From: DASPNM01 sp035626515
GTDB lineage: Bacteria > Bacteroidota > Bacteroidia > Chitinophagales > Chitinophagaceae
DNA length: 64,000 nucleotides
Direction: 5' to 3'
Assembly (NCBI GenBank): GCA_035626515.1
Contig: DASPNM010000023.1
Coordinates: 165,693 to 229,692, forward strand
Part shown: in pieces, positions 49,573-58,729 of the stretch
Position numbering within the stretch: position 1 is the stretch's first letter
Layout: every line of letters begins with the position of its first letter
Program-made: the position numbers and the translations under genes
The notes under the pieces: model-generated
What the model was told of the DNA's origin: nothing
The model's input: the letters and a program-made list of their open reading frames with translations, nothing else
Databases searched by the model: none

Positions 49573-50132
49573 AAAAAATCATACTTGCCTCGCAATCGCC
49601 AAGAAGAAAACAGTTGCTGGAATGGGCAGAGGTCCCCTTCGAAGTACTCGCCGTCCAAACCGACGAACATTTTCCTCCCGGATTGAGCCCCGAGGAAATA
49701 GCTATTTATATCGCCCGCAATAAAGCGCTCGAGGCGCAGGCACGCGCAGGAAAGGAAGAGATCATTCTTGCCGCAGATACCATCGTCGAACTGAATGGAA
49801 ACATTATTGGCAAACCGGTACACCGGGAAGAAGCGATCACGATCCTGATGGCCCTTTCGGGAGAAAAGCACAACGTCATCACGGGTGTTGTAATCCGGCG
49901 CGGGGATGAGGAAATTGCGTTTTCCGACAAAACCGAAGTGCTGTTTCACGGCCTGACACAGCAGGAGATCGAGTTTTACGTCGATAAATACAAGCCGTAC
50001 GATAAGGCAGGCGCCTATGCTATTCAGGAATGGATTGGGGTCGTCGGTATTCGCCGGGTTGACGGAGATTTTTACAACGTCATGGGCCTCCCCGTAAGTC
50101 GCGTCGTACGCGCGCTGAAAAACATGAACTGA
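49569..50132 (+). CDS. maf: Maf-type nucleoside triphosphate pyrophosphatase
   Basis: House-cleaning pyrophosphatase that cleaves dTTP/UTP-type or modified NTPs. 187 residues from ATG 49569: IILASQSPRRKQLLEWAEV at the start, EIILAADTIVELNG near 70, SGEKHNVITGVVI, and KPYDKAGAYAIQEW near 145, all diagnostic. Overlaps the UbiA gene by 4 bp, indicating translational coupling. Confidence 0.93.
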   Translation: MKKIILASQSPRRKQLLEWAEVPFEVLAVQTDEHFPPGLSPEEIAIYIARNKALEAQARAGKEEIILAADTIVELNGNIIGKPVHREEAITILMALSGEKHNVITGVVIRRGDEEIAFSDKTEVLFHGLTQQEIEFYVDKYKPYDKAGAYAIQEWIGVVGIRRVDGDFYNVMGLPVSRVVRALKNMN

Positions 50133-50200
50133 GGTGAGAAAAACCCGGGTTACAGGCGAAACTGCACTACCGGGCGGGAACCCGATGCTCTTAGATTGCG

Positions 50201-51502
50201 ATGGTCATTATGACCGAAAGACTGCTGCAGTACATCTGGCAATTCCAGCACTTCAATAACCGCGGCCTCATCACGCAATCGGGTGACCCCTTGATCATCC
50301 TGCATCCGGGAAAGCTGAATCGTGAACAGGGCCCGGATTTTTCCGGCGCGCGGGTTCGCATTGGCAGCACCACCTGGGCCGGCGCGATCGAGCTGCACAC
50401 TTGCACATCCGGCTGGCACCGGCACAAACATTCAGATGATCCCAACTATCGCAACGTTATTCTTCATGTGGTCTGGGAAGACGACGGTGCCACAGTGGAC
50501 GGATTGCCGCTGCTCGAGTTGAGACCCCGTGTTTCGAAACTATTGCTGGGTCGTTACGAAGAATTGATGAATTCGGCGGGACAGATCCCGTGCGGACAAC
50601 AAATCCAGCTGCCCGGCGCATTGAGGTGGAAATGCTGGAAGGACCGGCTTGCGGCGGAACGTTTGACGCGCCGTGCCGGCGTCGCGGCATCTTTTCTTGT
50701 TGAAAACAATTACCATTGGGAGGAAACCTTCTGGTGGATGCTTGCCCGCAGTTTTGGGATGGACGCAAACACGGAAGCGTTCGAAAGTGTGGCCCGCTCG
50801 CTGCCGGTCAGCCTGCTGGCCCGGCACCGTGACCAACCACGACAGGTGGAAGCGCTGCTCCTTGGACAGGGTGGATTGCTGACAGAAGGACTGTCCCTCT
50901 TTAATTCGCAGGATGAATACCTCCACGTGCTGCGGCGCGAGTTCCGGTTCCTGAAAACCAAGTACCGCCTGAAACCGGTCCATGCACGAATAAAATTTTT
51001 TCGAATGCGGCCGGGAAATTTCCCGACGATCCGCCTGGCGCAGCTCGCCGCGCTAATCGCGCGATCAGCCGGGCTATTTTCCCAGGTGCTGGTGATGCAA
51101 ACAGTGAGAGAAATTCGCGCGCTGCTGGAGGCCTCACCGGACAACTACTGGGAGCAACATTACCACCCGGGAGTTGCCGCCCGATTTCGAAAAAAAGGAA
51201 TAGGAACGGGAATGGTGAACAACATTCTAATTAATACGATATGCCCGCTTTTGTTTGCCTACGGTAAATACCATGAGAAAACATCCTGTATCGAGAAAGC
51301 ACTGACGTGGCTGCAGGAGCTGCCGCCAGAGACCAACCACATCACGCGGTGCTTCGAGCAGCTTGGCATCGAAAATAAATGCGCTTTCGATTCGCAGGCG
51401 CTCATCGAATTGAAAAAAGAATACTGCGATCACAAGAGATGCCTCGAGTGCGCTGTCGGAGCTTCGATACTAAAAGCCGACGACAAACGGATTGCTGATT
51501 AA
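50201..51502 (+). CDS. DUF2851 family protein
   Basis: 433 residues from ATG 50201 (ATG 50210 also possible). The DUF2851 pattern is clear at the start: LLQYIWQFQHFNNRGL, HPGKLNREQGPDFSGARVRI, WAGAIELHTCTSGWHRH and NVILHVVWEDD. The C-terminus has a Cys cluster (KKEYCDHKRCLECAVG). A Bacteroidota-wide family of unknown function, cytoplasmic. Ends 4 bp inside the convergent OsmC gene. Confidence 0.93.
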   Translation: MVIMTERLLQYIWQFQHFNNRGLITQSGDPLIILHPGKLNREQGPDFSGARVRIGSTTWAGAIELHTCTSGWHRHKHSDDPNYRNVILHVVWEDDGATVDGLPLLELRPRVSKLLLGRYEELMNSAGQIPCGQQIQLPGALRWKCWKDRLAAERLTRRAGVAASFLVENNYHWEETFWWMLARSFGMDANTEAFESVARSLPVSLLARHRDQPRQVEALLLGQGGLLTEGLSLFNSQDEYLHVLRREFRFLKTKYRLKPVHARIKFFRMRPGNFPTIRLAQLAALIARSAGLFSQVLVMQTVREIRALLEASPDNYWEQHYHPGVAARFRKKGIGTGMVNNILINTICPLLFAYGKYHEKTSCIEKALTWLQELPPETNHITRCFEQLGIENKCAFDSQALIELKKEYCDHKRCLECAVGASILKADDKRIAD

Positions 51503-51921
51503 GACCAGTCGCCCCAATCCACGGTTACTTCTATTTCGGGATGAATGCTGAGCATGACGGGACAACCTTCGCCCACGTCTTTCAAGACTTTTCTTGTGTT
51601 TGCGTCTAATCCGCGGAGATGTTCCGGAATTGCAAAATAGAGCTCTATGGCGCCCACCCGGCGGGGATCGGATTTCATGATTTTCTTTACATCAATTGAA
51701 ATTCCGTCCAGATCGAAGCCAAGGCTGTTCCGCGCCCGGATTCCCATCACCGTGATCATGCAGGTTGCGAGGCTGGTCGCCATCAGGTCGGTGGGCGAGA
51801 AGCGCTCCCCACGACCATGATTGTCCAACGGGGCGTCCGTTTCTATGCTGTTGCCGCTGTTAAGATGGATACACGTGGTACGCAGCGCACCGTCGTACCG
51901 CACGGAAGATGTCATTATCAT
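51499..51921 (-). CDS. OsmC-family peroxiredoxin-like protein
   Basis: Thiol-dependent peroxidase type. 140 residues; the two redox Cys are seen in SLATCMITVMGIRA (about 55) and EGCPVMLSIHPEIEV (about 125). GRGERFSPTDLMATSLATC is typical of OsmC/YhfA-type proteins. Protects against organic peroxides in characterised members. Start ATG 51921; a second ATG two codons later is also possible. Confidence 0.9.
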   Translation of the reverse strand: MIMTSSVRYDGALRTTCIHLNSGNSIETDAPLDNHGRGERFSPTDLMATSLATCMITVMGIRARNSLGFDLDGISIDVKKIMKSDPRRVGAIELYFAIPEHLRGLDANTRKVLKDVGEGCPVMLSIHPEIEVTVDWGDWS

Positions 51922-51987
51922 AATTTGGCCTAAATTTACGTTTAAGTGCCAAGCATAGCGGCTTCAGCAATCATCAAAGTCAGTCAC

Positions 51988-52803
51988 GTGAACAAAGCGG
52001 TTCTCTGCCTTATTCTTCTTTCGATTGTAATTTCTTCCACCGCCCAGGATACCAGCTCCTCGCGCACCCGCCGTGTTGACAGGCGCGAAGAACGCCAGGA
52101 AGTGCGTCGGCAGAAGGTGAACGCGCTCATTCGGCAGGCGGAAGAAGGGGTTCTCATTTATAACAAACAAAGTGTGTTCGGCATTCAGCTGCGCACCAAT
52201 GGCTACGGCGGGTTTTTCGAATACGGACGACTGATCACGAACCGGAAAACCACCATCTACCGGCTCGATATCACGGAGATCAAGCACCAGAAGGAAGAGA
52301 AGCTTCCGAACGGAGGAAATTTCTTAGGCAATCCGTACATCTACGGCAAGATCAATCATTTCTATCAGGTCACCCTGGGAATCGGGCAACAGTACATTTT
52401 GGGACAAAAGGGTAACAAGAATGGTGTAGCAGTATCTGCTGTGTACAACGGCGGGCTGGCTCTCGGACTGCTCCGTCCTTATTATGTAGAGGCCCAGGAT
52501 CCCTCGGGAAACACGCGCGTAATCAAGTACACCCCGGAAGACAGCGCACTTTTTTTGGGTCGCACGATCGTCGGCGGGGGCGGCTTTGGTAAGGGGTGGG
52601 GCGAAATGAAACTGCGACCGGGCGGATTTGCAAAGCTGGCCCTGCGTTTCGATTACGGCCGGTTCAACGAAGTTGTCTCCGGGGTGGAAGCAGGACTCAG
52701 CGTAGAGGCATACGGCAACAAGATCGAGATCATGTTTGACCAAAGAGACAAACGCTTTTTCTTCCAGGGATATATCGCCCTCCTGTTTGGCCGGCGCAGG
52801 TAA
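51988..52803 (+). CDS. Secreted protein, probable outer-membrane beta-barrel
   Basis: About 271 residues from GTG 51988. Signal peptide VNKAVLCLILLSIVISSTAQ. Mature part begins with a charged Arg/Glu stretch (RRVDRREERQEVRRQKV), then alternating strands rich in Tyr/Gly ending in aromatic segments (FFQGYIALLFGRR), as in small outer-membrane barrels. Not recognised as a named family. A promoter-like TTTG at 52786-52789 for lipA lies inside its 3' end. Confidence 0.75.
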   Translation: MNKAVLCLILLSIVISSTAQDTSSSRTRRVDRREERQEVRRQKVNALIRQAEEGVLIYNKQSVFGIQLRTNGYGGFFEYGRLITNRKTTIYRLDITEIKHQKEEKLPNGGNFLGNPYIYGKINHFYQVTLGIGQQYILGQKGNKNGVAVSAVYNGGLALGLLRPYYVEAQDPSGNTRVIKYTPEDSALFLGRTIVGGGGFGKGWGEMKLRPGGFAKLALRFDYGRFNEVVSGVEAGLSVEAYGNKIEIMFDQRDKRFFFQGYIALLFGRRR

Positions 52804-52817
52804 CTGCACTAGTTTTG
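52786..52817 (+). promoter_or_regulatory. lipA promoter (TTTG - 20 bp - TAGTTTTG)
   Basis: TTTG at 52786-52789 and TAGTTTTG at 52810-52817 with 20-bp spacing match both Bacteroidota promoter elements. The -7 box ends 4 nt before the GTG start at 52822. Confidence 0.7.
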
Positions 52818-52821
52818 CCGC

Positions 52822-53709
52822 GTGACGCGCCCATCCGATATAGCGATTTCCGAAATCAAGCCGAAAAAGCCCGACTGGCTTCGGGTGAAGCTCCCCATCG
52901 GCGAAAATTACCGGCATGTGCGGCACCTGGTAGACACACACAAGCTGCACACCATTTGCGAGAGCGGCAATTGTCCCAACATGGGTGAGTGCTGGGGTGC
53001 GGGAACGGCCACGTTCATGATCCTGGGAAATGTATGTACGCGCAGCTGCGGGTTCTGCGCCGTAGCTACGGGCCGACCCGGAGCGGTCGACTGGGACGAG
53101 CCGCAACGCGTCGCCGAAGCAATTCACCTGATGAAAGTGAAGCACGCAGTGATCACTTCCGTGGACCGCGATGAGCTTCCTGATGGAGGTTCCATTATCT
53201 GGCAACAGACAATCCGCGCCGTAAAAGCGCTGAACCCGGATACTACGTTGGAAACGCTGATCCCGGACTTTAAGGGGAAAAAAGAAGATATTCAACGGAT
53301 CATGGATGTGGCCCCGGATGTGGTCAGCCACAATATCGAAACCGTGGAAAGGCTGACGCGACAGGTGCGGATCCAGGCGAAATACTGGCGCAGCATGGAA
53401 GTGATCCGCATTTTGAAGCAGGGCGGCATGCGTACGAAAAGCGGTATCATGCTCGGCCTGGGAGAAACCCGGGAGGAGGTGATCCAGACACTTTGCGATC
53501 TGCGCGATAACGGCTGCGACGTGGTCACGATCGGGCAATACCTGCAGCCCACAAAAAAACATTTGCCGGTTCAGCGGTTCGTGCATCCGGATGAGTTCGA
53601 CGAGTTCCGCCGGCTCGGACTGGAACTGGGGATCGAATACGTTGAAAGCGGCCCGTTGGTTCGCTCTTCATATCACAGCGAGCGCCATGTGAAAAAAACG
53701 TTCGACTGA
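52822..53709 (+). CDS. lipA: Lipoyl synthase
   Basis: Radical-SAM enzyme inserting two sulfurs into protein-bound octanoate to make lipoate, needed by pyruvate dehydrogenase (pdhB at 35039). 295 residues: the auxiliary cluster CESGNCPNMGEC (about 50) and the radical-SAM CTRSCGFC (about 75) are intact, as is the C-terminal RSSYHS cluster Ser. The start is fixed near 52822 because the conserved KPDWLRVKLP begins at residue 14. Promoter abuts the GTG. Confidence 0.97.
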   Translation: MTRPSDIAISEIKPKKPDWLRVKLPIGENYRHVRHLVDTHKLHTICESGNCPNMGECWGAGTATFMILGNVCTRSCGFCAVATGRPGAVDWDEPQRVAEAIHLMKVKHAVITSVDRDELPDGGSIIWQQTIRAVKALNPDTTLETLIPDFKGKKEDIQRIMDVAPDVVSHNIETVERLTRQVRIQAKYWRSMEVIRILKQGGMRTKSGIMLGLGETREEVIQTLCDLRDNGCDVVTIGQYLQPTKKHLPVQRFVHPDEFDEFRRLGLELGIEYVESGPLVRSSYHSERHVKKTFD

Positions 53710-53725
53710 TTTCCGAATTAACTGC

Positions 53726-54688
53726 ATGAGCCAAGCCGCGCTGAAGATTTTTTGTTTGTTCCTTGTGCCCATCCCCGCGGTCTGCCAGATCCGGTGGAAA
53801 AACGTGGATTCGGCTTTTGGACCTCTTCCTGCTTCGGTGCATGTTTATTTTAGCAATGATTCCCTGGATCAAAAACCTTCACGCGCATATTACATGTCGG
53901 CCCGACTGGACGACCGAAAGCTGGAGTTTACGGCCGATACCAGCATGGGCCGAAGGTTGCAGCCGCGCGCATTTTTCGAAAAAAACGGAAAGCCGCTCGC
54001 GGTGGTGAACTGCACATTTTTTTCTTTCGAGACGAACCGGAACCTCAATGTTGTCCTGCGCGACCACAGGCTTCTCAGCTATAATGTGCATTCCATCGCA
54101 GGTCGGGGAAGGGATACGTTTACTTTCCGGCACCCGCTCACGAGCGCAATCGGGCTTACATCGGGCCGCCGGGCAGATGTTGCGTGGGTTTTCACGGACT
54201 CGAGTTTGCGGCATGCCTACGCGGTTCAGTGTCCGGTCCAGCCCCACCGTGATTCATCGGCGCGCTTCACGCTGGCTCACGCGATACATGGCTGCAAGGG
54301 AGGGTGCCGCCTTAGAAAATGGAAAATGCAAACCGCGGTTGGTGGAGGGCCGGCCCTCCTTCAAAATGGAGAGATTTGCATCACGAACAATGAAGAGCTG
54401 AAATTTGCAGGACGAGCTATTCTTGACAGGCATCCGCGCACGGCTATGGGCTATACAGCGGATGACCGGCTCATTATTCTCGTTATCGAAGGAAGAAACG
54501 CAAATGCCGCCGGCGCCACACTCGTGCAGACCGCGCAAATTCTCCGGGAGTTAGGATGCATCGAAGCACTGAACCTGGACGGTGGAGGAAGCAGCTGTTT
54601 GCTCGTGAATGGCAAAGAAACTATCCGCGTTTCGGATGGATCACAACGCCCGGTTCCCGCGGTCTTTATCGTCAAAACGATAGATTGA
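53726..54688 (+). CDS. Phosphodiester glycosidase family protein (NAGPA-like)
   Basis: 320 residues, signal peptide (ALKIFCLFLVPIPAVCQ). The NAGPA-type domain is seen in VVNCTFFSFETN, AIGLTSGRRADVAWVF, RTAMGYTADDRLIILVIEGR and the C-terminal EALNLDGGGSSCLLVNG, the conserved DGGGSS motif. Family members uncover N-acetylglucosamine-phosphodiesters; bacterial ones act on exopolysaccharide or wall glycans. Secreted. Followed by a gene-free repeat-bearing stretch. Confidence 0.88.
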   Translation: MSQAALKIFCLFLVPIPAVCQIRWKNVDSAFGPLPASVHVYFSNDSLDQKPSRAYYMSARLDDRKLEFTADTSMGRRLQPRAFFEKNGKPLAVVNCTFFSFETNRNLNVVLRDHRLLSYNVHSIAGRGRDTFTFRHPLTSAIGLTSGRRADVAWVFTDSSLRHAYAVQCPVQPHRDSSARFTLAHAIHGCKGGCRLRKWKMQTAVGGGPALLQNGEICITNNEELKFAGRAILDRHPRTAMGYTADDRLIILVIEGRNANAAGATLVQTAQILRELGCIEALNLDGGGSSCLLVNGKETIRVSDGSQRPVPAVFIVKTID

Positions 54689-54705
54689 CCCAGAGCAGAT
54701 AGAAC

Positions 54706-54930
54706 ATCGAATAACGAACGTCGAAGTTGGACATCATTTCCACTCACTGCCCATCATCTATTACGATCACTCATTGTCATCATTCAGTGTTTTTCACGCA
54801 AAATCGCACGGGAGCAAAGGCGTCCAGCAAACCCGGTCAACCATCGGCCAAAAGGGCATTGTCAAGTCAACTAATCAAACAGTTAACCAGTAAACCGGTA
54901 ACGAAGCCATCGAACAACCAGCGTCGAAGT
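54706..54930. repeat. Degenerate direct repeats in an AT-richer intergenic element
   Basis: Two 22-bp copies at 54706-54727 and 54909-54930 differ at 3 positions, 203 bp apart, each containing ATCGAA and CGTCGAAGT. Between them (54841-54905) is a degenerate tract of short GTTAACC/GTAAACC-like units. No ORF. It resembles dispersed intergenic repeats seen in Bacteroidota chromosomes. Confidence 0.6.
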
Positions 54931-54951
54931 GTTTGAAGTCGTCAACAACCT

Positions 54952-55917
54952 TCAACAATCTTCATCCCACACCAGCGCGCTTGCGCCCAGGATCGCGGCG
55001 TCGGCTTCGCGCAGCTCGCTGAAGAGAAGCTTCACTTTGTTCTTAAAAACCTGGACGAGGTTTGCCTCCATGGCCTGGCGCGTAGGGTTCATGATGAGGT
55101 CGCCCGCCTTGGTAAGTCCTCCGAAGAGAATGATCGCCTCGGGAGAAGAGAACATCACGAAATTCGCAAGCGCTTCACCGAGTACCTGGCCCGTAAGATC
55201 AAAGACCTGGTTGGCGATTCGGTCGCCCTTGATCGCGCAGTCGTAGACTGTTTGACTGGTGATCAGTTCGTTGATCGAATAGTCGCGAAGCAGGCTGGGC
55301 ACCTGCGGATTTTCGCTCAATAACTGCAGCGCGGTTTCGCGTACGCCCGTTGCAGAAGCATATGACTCGAGGGTTCCACGGATACCTGTTCCCTTGTGCA
55401 GCCGGCCCCCGGGGCGGATAATCGTGTGGCCCAGTTCTCCTGCAAAGCCGTCGTGCCCCAGCACGATCTTTCCATCAATGACGATGCCGCTGCCGACGCC
55501 GGTGCCCAGGGTGATGGTGATGAAATGTTTCATGCCGCGCGCACAGCCGTACATCATTTCTCCGATCGCAGCTGCGTTTGCATCGTTGGTGAGCCGGGTT
55601 TTCAGGCGGAATTTTTTCCTGAGCATTTCGGCAAGCGGAATGATGCCGCGCCATTTCAGGTTCGCGGCGTACTCGATATTGCCGCTGTAAAAATTCCCGT
55701 TCGGAGCGCCAACGCCGATGCCTGCAAAAGAATCCGTGCCGCCGGCCTCCGCTATCATCGGTGCGAGGCTATCGTGGACCTCGTCCACGAAATCCTGCGC
55801 CGACTCGTGGCGATTGGTGAGCGTCCGCGCCTGCTTCAAAATCTCGCCGGATCGGTTGACGATCCCAAATTTGGTATTGGTGCCTCCGATATCAATTCCA
55901 ATAGCGTATTTCGACAT
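54952..55917 (-). CDS. ROK family sugar kinase (glucokinase-like)
   Basis: 321 residues from ATG 55917. Phosphate-1 IGIDIGGTNTKFGIV (7-21) and NDAN (111-114) with the catalytic Asp112, plus TLGTGVGSGIVIDGK (137-151), define an active actin-fold kinase. ROK proteins normally carry a zinc motif CxCGxxGC; here the aligned residues 175-182 are KGTGIRGT, so all Cys are lost while Glu184 and His164 remain. No HTH, so an enzyme, not a repressor. Divergent from the glycogen operon (103 bp) and probably supplies glucose-6-phosphate from imported glucose. Confidence 0.88.
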   Translation of the reverse strand: MSKYAIGIDIGGTNTKFGIVNRSGEILKQARTLTNRHESAQDFVDEVHDSLAPMIAEAGGTDSFAGIGVGAPNGNFYSGNIEYAANLKWRGIIPLAEMLRKKFRLKTRLTNDANAAAIGEMMYGCARGMKHFITITLGTGVGSGIVIDGKIVLGHDGFAGELGHTIIRPGGRLHKGTGIRGTLESYASATGVRETALQLLSENPQVPSLLRDYSINELITSQTVYDCAIKGDRIANQVFDLTGQVLGEALANFVMFSSPEAIILFGGLTKAGDLIMNPTRQAMEANLVQVFKNKVKLLFSELREADAAILGASALVWDEDC

Positions 55918-56020
55918 CTCTGAGGTTTCGTTCCGAAAATACAACATACGTAGTAACCGGAGGGATAAATACTTTGCAGCCGTTTACCGATTCTTCATTA
56001 AGTTCGGGAAACTTTTTACC

Positions 56021-57292
56021 ATGGCGACGAGCGAAGCCGCGAGCTTTCGAAGGAACTTTCTCTTTCCTCTTATAGTTATCGGTTCCCTGTTTTTTATTTT
56101 CGGATTCATCACCTGGGCCAACAGCCAGCTAATTCCCTACCTGAAAATTGCCTGTGAGCTCACCGACACGCAGTCGTTTTTTGTAGCTACTGCTTTTTTC
56201 GCCGCCTATTTTTTTATGGCGATCCCGTCATCCTATATCTTAAACCGCACCGGGTTTAAAAACGGCATGTCCCTCGGACTTTTCGTAATGGCTGTCGGGG
56301 CGCTGGTGTTCATTCCCGCCGCGCAGTCTCGCAGCTATCCAATGTTCTTAACGGGGCTGTTCATTATCGGGACGGGCCTGGCGCTCCTGCAAACTGCCTC
56401 CAATCCCTACGTCACCGTGCTCGGTCCGATTGAAAGTGCGGCGCAGCGAATCAGCTTCATGGGTATCTGCAACAAAACCGCGGGAATTATCGCGGTCTAC
56501 GTGCTCGGGAGTATCATTCTTAAGGACGTGGACGAGCTCAAGGCCAGGCTGGCGGCGATGGGAGAGAGCGACCGCACCGCGGAACTCAACCTATTGGCCG
56601 AACGGGTAATCAATCCCTACGTTTTCATTGCCGTGGCGCTGACCGTTCTGGCGGTGATCATTTATTTCTTGAAGCTGCCTGAAATCCGCGAAGAGGAAGA
56701 AACCGATACCTCTTTTTCGCGGGGCAAAACCGGCATTTTCGATTTCCCCCACCTGGTGCTGGGCGCCGTAGCCATTTTCTTTTACGTGGGAGCCGAAGTG
56801 ATCAGCTATGACACCTTCGCCGCCTTTGGTGAATTTCTCGGTTACCCGGTAGAAACTGCATCGCGGTTTGCGCAGTACACCGGCTACGGGCTGCTCGCCG
56901 GATACGTGCTTGGCATCCTGACGATCCCCAAACTGATCTCGCAGCGAAACGCGCTCTTCATCAGCGCTGCACTGAGCATCGTGCTCGTGCTGATCGCGAT
57001 GTTCACGTCCGGAACGGTCGCCGTTGCCAGCTTCGCGCTGCTCGGTTTTTCCCAGGCCATCATGTGGCCTGCGATCTGGCCGCTTGCCATCAACGGGCTG
57101 GGGCGTTTCACCAAGATCGGGGCGGCGCTGCTGATCATGGGAATCGTTGGCGGAGCCCTACTGCCTCCATTATACGGGAAGTTTTCCGAAGCCATCGGCT
57201 CCAAGCAGCTCGGATACGCGCTGATCATTCCAAGCTACCTCTACATTCTCTATTATGCCTGGCGCGGCCACAAGGCCGGTTGGAAAAAATAG
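56021..57292 (+). CDS. Sugar MFS transporter, GluP/FucP type
   Basis: 423 residues from ATG 56021, about 12 hydrophobic spans. Family signature: FFIFGFITWANSQLIPYLKI near 20 and the NPY-containing TASNPYVTVLGP near 125; E in YVGAEVISYD near 255. This is the FucP/GluP branch (fucose/glucose-galactose proton symport), and the context with glucokinase and glycogen genes suggests glucose (inference). First gene of a run continuing to glgB. A TACTTTG-like box lies near 55969 in the gap. Confidence 0.9.
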   Translation: MATSEAASFRRNFLFPLIVIGSLFFIFGFITWANSQLIPYLKIACELTDTQSFFVATAFFAAYFFMAIPSSYILNRTGFKNGMSLGLFVMAVGALVFIPAAQSRSYPMFLTGLFIIGTGLALLQTASNPYVTVLGPIESAAQRISFMGICNKTAGIIAVYVLGSIILKDVDELKARLAAMGESDRTAELNLLAERVINPYVFIAVALTVLAVIIYFLKLPEIREEEETDTSFSRGKTGIFDFPHLVLGAVAIFFYVGAEVISYDTFAAFGEFLGYPVETASRFAQYTGYGLLAGYVLGILTIPKLISQRNALFISAALSIVLVLIAMFTSGTVAVASFALLGFSQAIMWPAIWPLAINGLGRFTKIGAALLIMGIVGGALLPPLYGKFSEAIGSKQLGYALIIPSYLYILYYAWRGHKAGWKK

Positions 57293-57307
57293 ATAGCTTT
57301 ATCCGGC

Positions 57308-58729
57308 ATGGAGATCGTTCACGTTGCGGCGGAGTGTTATCCGGCTGCCAAGGCCGGCGGATTGGGCGATGTGGTGGGCGCCCTCCCTAAATACCAGGCG
57401 GAACTGGGACATGTGGCCAAGGTGGTCATCCCGATGTACCGCACCAAATTTCTTTATGAACACGAGTGGGATCTTGTGCACGAGGGCGGCCAGCAGCTCG
57501 GGGGGTATCATTTCAATTACGCCGTCATAAAGGAAAAGACCAACACGCTTGGCTTCGATCTTTACCTGCTCGACATCAACGGGCTGCTTGACCGCGAACG
57601 GATCTATGGATACGATGACGACACGGAGCGGTTTCTCGCTTTTCAGATCGCCGTTTGCGACTGGCTGAGCCGGTGGCAGCATCGGCCGGACGTGGTGCAC
57701 TGCCACGATCACCACACCGGCCTCATTCCGTTCATGATGAAGTATTGTTTCGCGTTCCGCGAAAAGCTCTCGGAAGTGCCGACCGTGTTCACCATTCACA
57801 ACGCGCAATACCAGGGGTGGATCGGATGGGAAAAGCATAATTACCTGCCCGTCTTTGATAACTGGAAGTGGGGATTACTGGATTGGAACAACGCGATCAA
57901 CCCGATGGCGGCCGGTATTAAGTGCGCGTGGCGCGTCACAACCGTAAGCGGGAGCTACCTGGACGAGCTGCGGGACGCAGCCAACGGGCTGGAAGGCCTC
58001 CTGCGGCACGAACAGCGAAAGAGTGTTGGTATCCTCAACGGCATCGACACGGAAGTCTGGAACCCGAAGACGGACAATTTCATTGTAAAGAACTATGATG
58101 CCGAACGGGTGGAAAAGGGGAAGCTGAAAAACAAAAAAGAGCTTACCGGTCATTTCGGAATGGATGCAAATAAGCCGCTGATCGCCTTCATCGGGCGACT
58201 GGTGGGCGAGAAAGCGGCCGACCTTTTGCCCGACGCAATCAGCCAGTCCATTTACCAGCACCACGGCCGCGCAAATTTTCTCGTGCTTGGTTCGGGAGAT
58301 CCGAAGCTCGAAGAACGGCTCGACCACATGAAACGGCATTTCACCGGGTACTTTAATTCGTACATCGGCTACAACGAAGAGCTGAGCCACCTGATCTACG
58401 CCGGCTCTGATTTCCTGCTCATGCCCAGCAGGGTGGAGCCATGCGGGCTGAACCAGATGTACGCTCTGCGCTACGGCACCGTACCCATGGTGCGGAGCGT
58501 GGGCGGACTAAAAGATACCGTTGTGGATTTCGGCGATCCGAACGGATTTGGGATCCGGTTCGACCAGGCGAGCGTGAACGACATCACCTATTCGGTAGGG
58601 CGGGCTCTTGACCTTTACAACAATAAGCGAGACCTTTATGAGCAGATGCGGCAACGCATCATGCAGATCGATCATTCCTGGGATTATTCGGCGCAGCAGT
58701 ACATCGATCTCTATAAATCGCTGAAGTAA
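57308..58729 (+). CDS. glgA: Glycogen synthase
   Basis: GT5 enzyme elongating alpha-1,4-glucan from ADP-glucose. 473 residues, complete GT-B fold: KAGGLGDVVGALP (15-27, ADP-glucose site), CHDHHTGLIP near 136, TVSGSYLDEL, and C-terminal SRVEPCGLNQMYALRYGTVP near 380 with the catalytic Glu. 15 bp after the transporter, 1 bp overlap with glgC (TAATG). Contrast with the truncated homologue at 1099. Confidence 0.97.
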   Translation: MEIVHVAAECYPAAKAGGLGDVVGALPKYQAELGHVAKVVIPMYRTKFLYEHEWDLVHEGGQQLGGYHFNYAVIKEKTNTLGFDLYLLDINGLLDRERIYGYDDDTERFLAFQIAVCDWLSRWQHRPDVVHCHDHHTGLIPFMMKYCFAFREKLSEVPTVFTIHNAQYQGWIGWEKHNYLPVFDNWKWGLLDWNNAINPMAAGIKCAWRVTTVSGSYLDELRDAANGLEGLLRHEQRKSVGILNGIDTEVWNPKTDNFIVKNYDAERVEKGKLKNKKELTGHFGMDANKPLIAFIGRLVGEKAADLLPDAISQSIYQHHGRANFLVLGSGDPKLEERLDHMKRHFTGYFNSYIGYNEELSHLIYAGSDFLLMPSRVEPCGLNQMYALRYGTVPMVRSVGGLKDTVVDFGDPNGFGIRFDQASVNDITYSVGRALDLYNNKRDLYEQMRQRIMQIDHSWDYSAQQYIDLYKSLK

